Shown here: positions 1 to 8,605 of the stretch, piece by piece | How positions within the stretch are numbered: position 1 is the first letter of the stretch | Layout: each line of letters begins with the position of its first letter | Program-made: the position numbers and the translations under genes | DNA from: Syncephalis fuscata | Taxonomy: Eukaryota; Zoopagomycota; Zoopagomycetes; Zoopagales; Piptocephalidaceae | DNA: 21,525 nucleotides | NCBI GenBank assembly: GCA_025786725.1 | Contig: JAHLTZ010000153.1 | Span: forward strand, 1 to 21,525 | Direction: 5' to 3' | The notes under the pieces: model-generated | Told to the model about the DNA's origin: nothing | Database searches by the model: none | The model's input: the letters and a program-made list of their open reading frames with translations, nothing else

Positions 1-13
1 AAACTACGCCTAC

Positions 14-138
14 CTTCATACTCGGTCGGATAGATCGACAAGAGTACTTCAAGTTCATTGGCTTGTTCTTCAGCGTAATCTTGTAGCAGCTAGTTAATAA
101 AACATACCGTTACTCGTTTGTACCTATTTACCCGTCAT
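14..138 (-). CDS. RWD-domain protein (Gir2/RWDD1-like), N-terminal part
   Basis: This is the beginning of a minus-strand gene that runs off the left edge. Exon 1 is only 7 nt (138 to 132: ATG ACG G), followed by donor GTAAAT and a 52-nt intron ending CTACAAG. Exon 2 (79 to 14) starts AT TAC and continues in frame. The joined N-terminus begins M-T-D-Y, then an E-E-Q, and carries the E-L-E-x-L-x-S-I-Y-P signature of RWD domains. That start closely resembles RWDD1/Gir2 proteins, which bind the DRG-type GTPases and Gcn1. Exon 2 probably ends at a GTAGGC donor in phase 1. The gene is divergent from RCF2, with about 530 bp between start codons. Other RWD proteins (GCN2 or an E3 ligase) cannot be excluded from 24 residues, but the very short lead before the motif favours Gir2/RWDD1. 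Confidence 0.72.
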
Positions 139-670
139 CGTGGCACTGCTACAGCTAATAAAATCGACAAATAAAGTAGAATAAAAAGTCCGATTCAAGA
201 ACTTGCTAGAATGGCGGTAAAAGAGGCAGTGGCGTCATAAATAGATTGATCATATTGATCATTTAACAATTTACAGATATTCATTCAGATGAACTAGTAT
301 TTATTAATATATTGCTTATATAGCATAGCACTTTTACTATCCATTGCTATGGAGCATTGGCATACTGGCACTGTAGAAAATCGATGATGCTTTGTCATCG
401 GGCTATTACTATTCCCGGGCATCACTCCGCAAAGACCCGTAAGAAAACGGGTAAAGTAGGATTCATGCTGTTGTTCCGATATACACTTAAAACATTTTAG
501 CAACTATTTATGCCTCGTGTTTGCCTGGAACAACACAAATCATCTGCATCGGTTTCCCTTTTATCTTTTCATACATATTGTAGCATCCAAGAGACATTGA
601 GATAGTCTCTCTTTTTCATACAGTTACTACTACTACTACTGCTGCTGCTGCCTTTTTTTCTATTACAAAT
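139..670. promoter_or_regulatory. Shared intergenic region between divergent RWD and RCF2 genes
   Basis: This stretch separates two divergent start codons, so it should hold both promoters. A perfect 6-bp inverted repeat (ACCCGT, 6-nt loop, ACGGGT) lies at 435-452. Just upstream of RCF2 a TAC/TGC trinucleotide tract (about 624-651) is followed by a T-run, which would sit in the 5' leader. I see no convincing TATA box or tRNA. A 69-codon minus-strand open frame at 294-503 has no recognisable protein character. Confidence 0.4.
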
Positions 671-1432
671 ATGAAGATCCTTACGCAAAAAGAAAGTGAC
701 GAAGCACAGCAGGCCGCCATCAACGGTGGTATCAAAGGAGCTGCCGTTGGCCTTGCCGCTAGTTTGGTGCTTTCACTTGCTGCACAGCGCTTTTCTCCCG
801 GGTATCGCCGCCTTACATTACCGCTTAAGGTTTTCTTTGTGACGGCCGGCGTATCAGTAACTACGGTTATTCAGGCAGAACATGAAATGGGAGCCTACGA
901 AGTAGAGCGAATGCGCCGTCGTGGATCGCAAAGACCTACACTTGAGTCTATGTTGAATCCGGATCAAGTTACTGCCCAACAACATCAAGCGGAATTAGCC
1001 ATGGTGCCAGCACGCCCATTGGCACAACGTACAGTCGATTTCATCAATGCGAATCGATGGTCAGTGGTTGGTAAGTAATATAGCTTCTACGCAATGTGAC
1101 TATGTTTATTGATTTGCTGGTTGTTTAGGTGGTACATGGGCTACTGGTATGGTTGGTGCTGGTACCTATCTCTGGGCACAAAAGTAAGCATATACAGTTA
1201 ACCATTAGTAACAATTGCTCATTCTGTATTATCATTGCATTATAGATATATGACATGGCAACAAAAGCTTGTCGAAGCACGTATGTACGCTCAAGCAATT
1301 ACCATCTTTGCCTTATTGGCTACAGCTGCTCTTTCAATGTCGCAAGAGCCAGTTAATCCACAAGCCGTGAAAGATGACACATGGCGTCGTCGACTAGCCT
1401 CGGCTCCAGAAAAGAACGCCATTTCTCAGTAA
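671..1432 (+). CDS. RCF2: Respiratory supercomplex factor 2 homologue (HIG1 domain)
   Basis: Three exons, 671-1070, 1129-1183 and 1246-1432, join in frame (phases 1 and 2) to 213 residues; yeast Rcf2 has about 224. Introns are GTAAGT..TTTAG and GTAAGC..TATAG. The protein opens with M-K-I-L-T-Q, as Rcf2 proteins do, and has hydrophobic segments near residues 19-40 and 52-68, a glycine-rich one in exon 2, and a C-terminal one. The HIG1 signature sits in exon 3 (Q-K-L-V-E-A-R-M-Y-A-Q followed by a membrane segment). By family knowledge it lies in the mitochondrial inner membrane, associates with cytochrome c oxidase and the III-IV supercomplex, and modulates oxidase activity. Start choice: first ATG, directly giving the family N-terminus. 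No damage is seen. Confidence 0.93.
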
Positions 1433-1849
1433 TCATTTGCAGTATATTAACATTAGTAAACTTGTTATCAATTTATTATTGCTGTTGTTATTAATGTTTC
1501 ATTTGTGACTAAGCAAATATTTTATTTCTTTTTTATTTAAACTATTACAAGACAGAACAAACAAAATATTGTTTACTAATTGAATAATGAACTACAAATA
1601 TCAATAATCAAAGTTTAATATAAGAACTATTTTACTTTGACTCGCTATTCTTAAATTGAAGAACAAAAAGATCCATAATTCGAATGATAAATCGTCCATC
1701 AGTTTTTACTACTGAAAAGTGCTATTTGTTAAAGCAGTGCACATCAACTCCGATTGAACTAATCAGAGTCAATTAATCTGCACTATTTTCAATATTTGAT
1801 ATCAGTGTTAATAAATGGTAAATAGTATTTCATGCTACTTACAACAAAA
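1433..1849. other. RCF2 3' flank, AT-rich, no gene
   Basis: AT-rich DNA follows the RCF2 stop. I see no open frame with protein character and no repeat of note. It should contain the RCF2 3' UTR and polyadenylation site. The Fanzor relic begins near its end. Confidence 0.5.
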
Positions 1850-2200
1850 TGTTACATTTGATTATGATGTTTATGCAACAGTAGAAGATTGGAAAATAAA
1901 AGAGACCATTTAGACGCAATAATTCATGCTGTATATAGATGCAACAACAATCAATGCGGAATGACATGGAATCGCGATCAATGACTTCTATTAATATTTG
2001 ATTAATCTTTCTACACATGGCCAACGACAATAATAATCGGCCTCAAATGTTCCAAAGAAATCAAATATTATGCTGCAGTAGTTATTTAAATCAATTTATT
2101 AACAATATTTTAATAGGAAGTAATATAACTATGTTTGTTGCGCATAACTGTGCGACTTCAATTGGAACAAGTTTTGCTTTGGGGGTTTCAAAATGGTGAA
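1850..2200 (+). pseudogene. Fanzor/TnpB-like nuclease relic, copy 1 (C-terminal fragment)
   Basis: A translated frame from about 1871 reads C-N-S-R-R-L-E-N, then C at 1940, C-G at 1955 and W-N-R-D at 1967-1978. This is the zinc-ribbon plus RuvC-III ending (C..C, C..C-G, NRD) of TnpB and eukaryotic Fanzor RNA-guided nucleases. A stop (TGA) comes one codon after NRD; the expected continuation (S-I-N-I, then N-N-R-P-Q-M-F-Q) resumes in another frame with an internal TGA. The first zinc-knuckle cysteine is lost and no upstream domains are present. The nucleotide sequence, including about 60-100 bp past the coding end, matches the relic at 8900-9230, so both descend from one element. The catalytic Asp codon (GAT, 1976-1978) is still intact here. 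It is a dead fragment. Confidence 0.78.
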
Positions 2201-3773
2201 TTTCAAAAATGCCACTTTTTCAGTTTTCAATTTTAAAAAAATTCATCATAATAAATTACAATTTTAAATAAGCATAAATAAAATATTAAAATATTAATTT
2301 CTTTTATTAAGAAAATATATCTAGATGTCTACTAAACTATTTGAAAAAGTTATATTTACCAGTATTGAAGAGCTGAGGATTGCCGTTGACGAGTTTAAAC
2401 TTGTTAACGATTGCAATTTTAAAAAGAAATGCTTTAACAAGATTATAGTCTATTTGTTCTCATGAAGATCGTTCCGACAACAAATGTCAGCTTGTTTTGA
2501 CTACCGGAAAGCAAAAGATTGGACTGGTAAAGATTGCATTAAGCAATATTAATTATTTTAATGGTTATCTATATGATTATGGTAATGCTACTATTAAATA
2601 TGTTACTAACTATATTACAAATGATATTGCTACATTCTCAAATATAAACTAAAAGATGTACAAGTAAAAGCATTAAGTACATATTTAAGTATTTAATATA
2701 CATTAACAATTATAATAGCATAATAAATGCTAGTATTTCTTATTGCAAAGCTTGGTCTGATTTTGATTTAATAAAAGATAATGGCATTGTTACAACAATA
2801 GCAATAGAATGATGTAACTTTAACCAAGCAACCAAAGGAGGAAAAGAAATAGCAGTAGTAGCTTAGTCAAATGTTTTAATATCAATTTAATAAAAATACT
2901 ATTATTAATATAAAATAACTTTAACTTCGAACAATAGTTTGAATCAGCAGAATTATAACAGAAGTTACAACTGTATAAATCTTAATAATAAACTAAAAAT
3001 TCCTGATAAAAAAAAGGTAATTTAGAATTTTGCTTATTTACGTAATTTACTTAATTGTAGCAATATTAACAGCAATTTCAATTGTGTTTTATTTGTTAAA
3101 AAACTTTCAACAATATACTTGTGACAAATGCAACTTAAAAAATACAATACAAAAACATTCATTGTAGGGGTTAGTATTAATAATATTAAACTGATGGTTA
3201 GTGTTGAAATAAACGTTTTTATTGAAAAGCAAATACAAACTGCTAATAAAGCAAATGTTAAAATAAATAAGTGTAATACAAAAAAATTTAATTAATAAAT
3301 ATTCTTTAAAATATAAAATTAACTAACAAATAAAATTCAAGTGGCTTATTTAGAACGTTTCAGATATTAGATTTAGCAATTAAATAGTTCCTAGTTACAT
3401 GAGAGTATTATTGCTCTGATCAACTCAAATTAATTAATTGGTTATCAAGCAAGAGTGAAGATATGTAAAATAAAGCCGTCAACATGGTATTTGTCATCGA
3501 TAAACTAGAACAATCTATTTGTAACATTCATTCTTAAATTCTGCAGTAATCGCTCTAATGTTCTAATTTAGAAAAGCCGTGGGACATGGCAAAAGAAGCT
3601 TAAGAGAATGTTGTGGCGGATCATTTAAACCACTTAATTTGTATTAAATCTTATGATATTTTTATTAACTAAATAAAAATAACTTTTTCCACAATATTAA
3701 GCACGCTATTGGTTGTTTAGTGTAATTTGGCAGTTAAATAGCTATAATAGCTTCACATTTAAACTAAATATTT
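2201..3773. other. AT-rich intergenic DNA with decayed mobile-element sequence
   Basis: Apart from the relic at 2325-2652 this stretch has no gene I can support. Around 3105-3150 a short plus-strand frame contains a C-x2-C pair (Y-T-C-D-K-C-N), again suggesting decayed zinc-finger or transposase sequence, but stops surround it. The rest is low-GC sequence with many A/T runs. Confidence 0.4.
2325..2652 (+). pseudogene. Decayed zinc-finger (FAR1/MULE-type) transposase-like relic
   Basis: From the ATG at 2325 a 46-codon frame (F-x-S-I-E-E-L-R, then V-D-E-F-K-L and a basic, Cys-containing stretch) ends at TGA 2463. A second frame, entered at about 2458 by a one-base shift, carries S-H-E-D-R-S-D-N-K-C and stays open to TAA 2650. 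Read across the shift the arrangement (S-x-E-E-L, basic K/C stretch, C-S-H...C) resembles the N-terminal DNA-binding region of FAR1/Mutator-like transposases. The assignment rests on short motifs, so it is tentative. No downstream DDE core was recognised. Confidence 0.35.
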
Positions 3774-4058
3774 GTGTTATTAAAGATAAAATTGAGTGGT
3801 GAGTGTCGTTGGTTATTAAACTATTTATTTATCATTATTATTGTACTGTACATATCTATCTTGTATACACATACTATATGTTCGTCTATAGCATTAATAT
3901 TGTATGTTTTATTGCCATGTTTTATTAAAAAACGTTTTTATTCTAATTTTAGCATAACGTTACTTAGCTATATGATAATGATAGCTTTGCTACTACCCAT
4001 ACCAATCTATGCCTATAGCTTAAGCGATATGATCATACACATTTTATTATTAATTTAA
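3774..4058 (+). other. Hydrophobic open frame, probably not a gene
   Basis: A 94-codon frame opens with GTG rather than ATG and encodes an I/L/Y-rich hydrophobic chain, which is what T-rich DNA gives by chance. The first ATG lies two-thirds of the way along. There is no recognisable domain, no upstream promoter-like sequence and no splice signals. It is recorded because it fills an otherwise empty stretch. Confidence 0.12.
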
Positions 4059-4149
4059 CTATTTAATTAATAGTTGCTAATTATTGGATACAAATAGAAC
4101 ATGCTTATAAATATAGCAATTTGATTGTATATAGTTAAGATGAAACCAT

Positions 4150-4169
4150 AAGTTTATTATTATAAACTT
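4150..4169. repeat. Perfect 8-bp inverted repeat, 4-nt loop
   Basis: AAGTTTAT (4150-4157) and ATAAACTT (4162-4169) are exact inverted copies around a 4-nt loop. On the minus strand the element contains AATAAA and lies about 220-240 nt beyond the stop codon of the microexon gene, so it could be part of that gene's 3' end-processing region. That role is inference. Confidence 0.4.
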
Positions 4170-4389
4170 GCACAGTTGAATATGGGCAACTAGATGCAAA
4201 GTTGTTGGCAAAATAATGATTTCATTGATTAAAGACTGGATAAGCCGGAGCATTGGCCAAAACTTGATATATAAATAGACTGGACGGTGTAGTTGTCAAA
4301 TGGTCTTGCTTTTTACCGAATATATACCTAAAGTGTATTGGAATAGTGGTTCGATTGCACTACCAATGCTAATGTCTTGAAACCGTTGA

Positions 4390-6524
4390 TTATGCTGTAT
4401 TTACAAATAAAGATATTATATGTCATATAATTAATGTATAAACCATCGATATACAATACTACTTACAACCTATTAGTATTAAGTTGTTGGTACACATGGT
4501 GTATAACATGTAGTTAGTGAGTAATTAATTAATATATAATACAACTTACATTCCTCTAATGTTGATTTGTTGATAGATACAGTACATGATATATGATTAG
4601 TGAATATCCAGTTAATATACAATACAACTTACTATCTATTATATTAAGTAATTGATACACACAGTACATATTATATAATTAATGTATAATCAGCTAATAC
4701 ACAATACTACATACCGCCTATTAATATTAAATAATTGGCACAGTCAGTAAATAGTATAGTTAATATATAGTCAGCTAATACACAATACTACTTACAAACT
4801 AATGATATTAAATAATTGGTGCAATCGATAAATAGCATGTGATTAGTGAGTAATCAATTAATACACAATATCACTTACAGCCTATTAATATTAAATAATT
4901 GGTACAATAAATAAATAGTATAGTTAGTGTATAGTCAATTAATATACAATACCACTTACACCCTATGAATATTAAATAATTGGTATAATCAATAAATAAC
5001 ATAGTTAATATATGGCCAGTTAATACACAATACAACTTACCAGCTATTAGTATTAAATAGTTAATAACATTAGTAAATAGCATAGTTAATTTATAGTCAG
5101 TTAATATACAATACAACTTACAATCTATTAGTATTAAATAGTTAATAACATTAATAAATAGCATAGTTAATTTATAGTCAGCTAATATACGATACAACTT
5201 ACGACCTATTAATATTAAAGAATTAATACAGCCAGTAAATAACATAATTAATGTATAGTCAGTTAATGTACAATATCACTTACCCACTATTAATATTAAA
5301 TAATTGGCACAATTAGTAAATAGCATAGTTAATAGATAGAAAATTAATATACAATACAACTTACTGCCTATTAATAGTAAGTTATTGATACACACAATAC
5401 ACGATGTATAATTAGCCAGTAGTCGGTTGATATATAATGCTACTTACATCCTATTAATATTAAATTAATACACACAGTATATGGATATAATCAGTGAGTA
5501 ATTAGTTAATATAAAATGCCACTTACTTTCTATTATATTAAGTTATCGATGCACGTAATTCATGATATATAATTAGTTAATACTCAATTAATATGCAATA
5601 TAGCTTACTAACTATAGCATTAAGTTGTTGATATACATAATACATGGTATATAATTAATTTACAAGTCAGCAACATACAATACAACTTACGGCCTATTAA
5701 CATTAAGTTATTGATAGATATAGTGTATAATATATAATTAGCCAATGCTCAAGCAATATACAACATAACTTACATGCTATTAATATTGAGTTATTGATAC
5801 ACGTATCACATGGTATAAATTAGCACATAATCAGTTAATATACAATACAACTTACCCCCTATGTCATTAAGTTGTTGATACACACAATACATGGAATATG
5901 ATTAATTTATAAGTCACCAGTATACAATATTACTTACTGCCTATTCGTATTAAGTCATTAATCCACATAGTACATCATATGCAATCAGTAAGTAATCAAT
6001 TGATATACAATACAACTTACATCCCGCTAATATTAATTAGTTGATGGATGTAGTACATGGTATATAATTAGTGTATGTCCTATTGATATACAACGCAACC
6101 TACCAGCTATAAATATTTATTTGTTGAAGCACACAGTACATAGTATATAATTAGTGCGTAGTTAGTTAATATATAATACAACTTACAATCTATTAATAAT
6201 AAATAGTTGATACAATTAGTAAATAGCATGTGATTAGTAAGTAAGTAATTAATATACAATACAACTTACCTTCTATTAATAATAAATGATTGGTACGATC
6301 AACAAATAGCATGTGATTAGTGCAGTCAATTAGTACACAACGCAACTTACTGGCTATTATAATCATTATTTAGAAATACTGTTAGTAAGCATAATAATAT
6401 GATATATCTATTGTTATTGCAGCATACCAGCACGACGAACTAAGGCTGGATTGGCATCCACCATGACTGTAGCGGCCACAAGCGCAACGACAATGGTGCA
6501 AACGACGGCAATGGAAAGCTTCAT
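4390..6524 (-). CDS. Secreted six-cysteine peptide gene built from 24 microexons
   Basis: Exon 1 (6524-6428, 97 nt) encodes a signal peptide: M-K-L-S, a hydrophobic core to about residue 22, likely cleavage after V-D-A (residue 24), and a dibasic R-R at 30-31. It ends at donor GTATGC in phase 1. The next introns end in AG followed by 3-nt exons at 6351-6353, 6270-6272, 6187-6189, 6104-6106, 5938-5940, 5856-5858, 5774-5776, 5691-5693, 5609-5611, 5527-5529, 5448-5450, 5365-5367, 5284-5286, 5203-5205, 5122-5124, 5041-5043, 4960-4962, 4879-4881, 4796-4798, 4715-4717, 4633-4635 and 4467-4469, and 6-nt exons at 6021-6026 and 4550-4555. Acceptor CAG at 4397-4395 leads to the last exon (4394-4390), which ends in TAA. 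The total is 180 nt, 59 residues. Cysteines fall at 39, 42, 46, 52, 54 and 58 (C-x2-C-x3-C-x5-C-x-C-x3-C). Phase 2 hits a stop; phase 0 is open but gives no cysteine. No family is recognised; the spacing only resembles small disulfide-knot peptides. No transcript was available. Confidence 0.72.
4440..6427 (-). repeat. Tandem array of ~82-bp intron/microexon units
   Basis: There are 24 units with a spacing of 79-84 bp between equivalent points. On the minus strand each runs GTAAGT, a TTGTATTGTATATTAA-like segment, a CTGAC/CTAAT branch-point-like element, an AT-rich middle and AATATTAATAG, followed by three (twice six) variable bases and the next GTAAGT. Donors are GTAAGT in 21 units and GTATGT (4714), GTAAGC (5608) or GTAGGT (6103) in three. 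The triplets are about 47% GC (37 of 78 bases), against 19% in a representative unit intron (15 of 78, at 5044-5121). The array evidently grew by tandem duplication. Confidence 0.9.
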
Positions 6525-6660
6525 GGTGATATTGATTTGTTAAGACAAACAAATAAAAGAGATAGTAGAGTGTGGTTGGTATAGGGTAGAGAGTAGTGTG
6601 TGTTTAGTAAGAAGTAGAGTGTGATGATGATATCGCAGTTGGTTGTGTATATTTTGTGGG

Positions 6661-6670
6661 CTATTTAAAT
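6661..6670 (-). promoter_or_regulatory. TATA-like element upstream of the microexon gene
   Basis: On the minus strand the sequence ATTTAAATAG lies about 140 nt before the start codon at 6524. The stretch between (6525-6640) reads as a C/T- and A-rich leader (CACACTCTAC, CTCTACCC) typical of a fungal 5' UTR, ending AATATCACC before ATG. No transcript start is known. Confidence 0.35.
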
Positions 6671-8605
6671 CTATGGTTATGCTGAAGTACTGGTATACTG
6701 TAGTATACGATATATACAATTGCTGTGTAATATGAACCAATAAACCAATCCAAACAGTGGTTTGAGGTGCACATGTACCAATAGATTCATGATGTGATAA
6801 CATGCTTCCTAGGCTTGATTTTAATCTGCTCGGCCCTGATGCAACCTGCTCAGTCTTAATTTTAACTTGTCCGGTCTTGATTTTAATCTTCTCGGCATTT
6901 ACGCAGCTGACGCGGCAATTTCAATGAGCAGTACATATACGATAGACATGTACATCATTCTGTATCTTCTGTTGCACGATTTAACTATTTGGTGAAAGCA
7001 AGATATTGTTTGGTTTTGTGAAAACGATAATGATGTCTTTGCTGCCATTTCTACCAATTCAGTCCTCAATATCTGTTGCATACAGAATAGCACACAAAAC
7101 TGATGCAAAAACAAGCTTAATGTATCAAACTGGTATTTTATACAGGTTTTACTACCATACATAGGTCGGCCATAATTTTTAAATTATAAAGTGTGTTGAT
7201 TGGTACATGTATGCATTTTATTCGACATTATGCCTATTGTTACAGGGGTAATCATTGTTTTGAATCCACAAATGCATCACATTCAGGCATATCATGCTAC
7301 ATGTCGTGCAACTGCCACCATTCAAATAAAGGCTAATTCTAATCACCTGAAACTGCCTATACAATAAGTACTATTTGTAGCATGATGCATCACAGCATTT
7401 TGAGCAATGAAACAGTCCAACAAGTCATTTTTGTCATCAGTCTTCTGCTGTAAACTAGATTGCATCGGATAAACTACACGCAATACAATATGCAGACACT
7501 GAACTAGACACAATAGGAAGCCCTAACCAGTTACCAGCAATTTCGAGTGCACAATGGCTGTGAACTGCATATCAACCGGTAATCATACAAGGCCTAACTG
7601 CTGCTTACATTTCTGAAACTACTTTTGACAAGTTAAGCAAGATAAAATGTAGAAGAACAAACCAAAGCAGAAACCAATGGAAAACAATTGGCAGCTCAAA
7701 GGTTTACTGGTTTAACCTGTGGCAAATTATTGTAGCTATGCTAAGCTGGACTGTGTTTATCAAAAGTTGGCTGTTGCTGATGCAACTAGAACAGCAGCAA
7801 TGTTAAACCAAGATAATACACAGAAAACAGAGAGTTGTAAATATAATTGAATTAACAAGTTTAGTAGTTAAATAATGTTAAAATTCTATTCTTAGATTTA
7901 CAACTCAGCATTTATGATATCTGGGAATATTACATCACCCTGTTTCTCCCGATCATAATTACTAAATACAGTAAGCGAAAAGTAAAATCTAGATCTTCCC
8001 AATGTTTCTGATGTCCAATGACATCAACAAACATTCGATTACATTCCATTCCCATAAAACAAGTATTATCTACATATACTTACGTTGTTATAAATACAGC
8101 AACAATCAAACACATAAAATAAAACATTATCCATTTAATCATATCCAATTGTTTCCCATTGAACTAACTGTTTACCACAACAAATAACTTATTATTGGCA
8201 CTATAATTTATAATTCTGGCTGTTTGTATGGATAAATATTTACAATCACATTGTAACTTCTTATATATTTACATTTATACAACCATCAACTAAGCCAACT
8301 ACTATAAGACTTAATCTAATCATTTATTAGAGTAAGTAACTAACATTATACATTATTGTAATAATAAAAAGACATATTAACTTATTTATTGACCATTAAT
8401 AAAAGTTGTATAGCTGTATATTAAAATAAAATAACAAATTGAGCGCGTAATACTTATATAATCAGATCATTTTTACTTTGACTTCACATATTTTATTTAC
8501 TCATTTCACCATCTTTTTCTTATTACTATCTTATTACTTTATTCAGTAATATATTATCTGATAATGCCAAATATAACAATATAAATAGCATGCGTATTTG
8601 AACAT
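6671..8605. other. Intergenic DNA without a confident gene; scattered coding-like remnants
   Basis: No intact gene is visible. Between 6810 and 6895 three degenerate copies of a unit like CTTGATTTTAATCTGCTCGG follow each other. Plus-strand frames between about 7575 and 7860 have coding-like composition (V-E-E-Q-T-K-A-E-T-N-G-K-Q in one, A-V-A-D-A-T-R-T-A-A-M in another) but are broken by stops and shifts, so this is probably a dead gene or transposon. It is on the same strand as, and upstream of, the Fanzor relic at 8606, so it could be its decayed N-terminal part, but I see no motif that proves it. From 7860 to 8600 the DNA is AT-rich and featureless. Confidence 0.4.

Noticed and set aside
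4299-4394. Phase-0 reading of the microexons continuing into a 32-codon open tail before TGA
   Set aside because: It needs a different donor in the signal exon (only GTATGC at 6427 looks good, giving phase 1) and yields no cysteines or recognisable peptide.
4871-5245. 124-codon minus-strand ORF through the tandem units
   Set aside because: It is a translation of the repeat itself, ignoring the splice signals; its repeated Leu/Ile/Tyr-rich peptide comes from AT-rich introns.
4440-6360. CRISPR-like array (regular spacing, conserved core, variable bits)
   Set aside because: The conserved part is about 78 bp and the variable part only 3 bp, the genome is eukaryotic with spliced genes, and the borders are splice sites. 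It is an intron/microexon array, not repeats and spacers.
4450-6360. A simple non-coding minisatellite
   Set aside because: Variation is concentrated in exactly three positions between invariant acceptor and donor sites, the triplets are much richer in GC than the introns, and the phase set by the signal exon gives an open, cysteine-rich frame ending in a stop.
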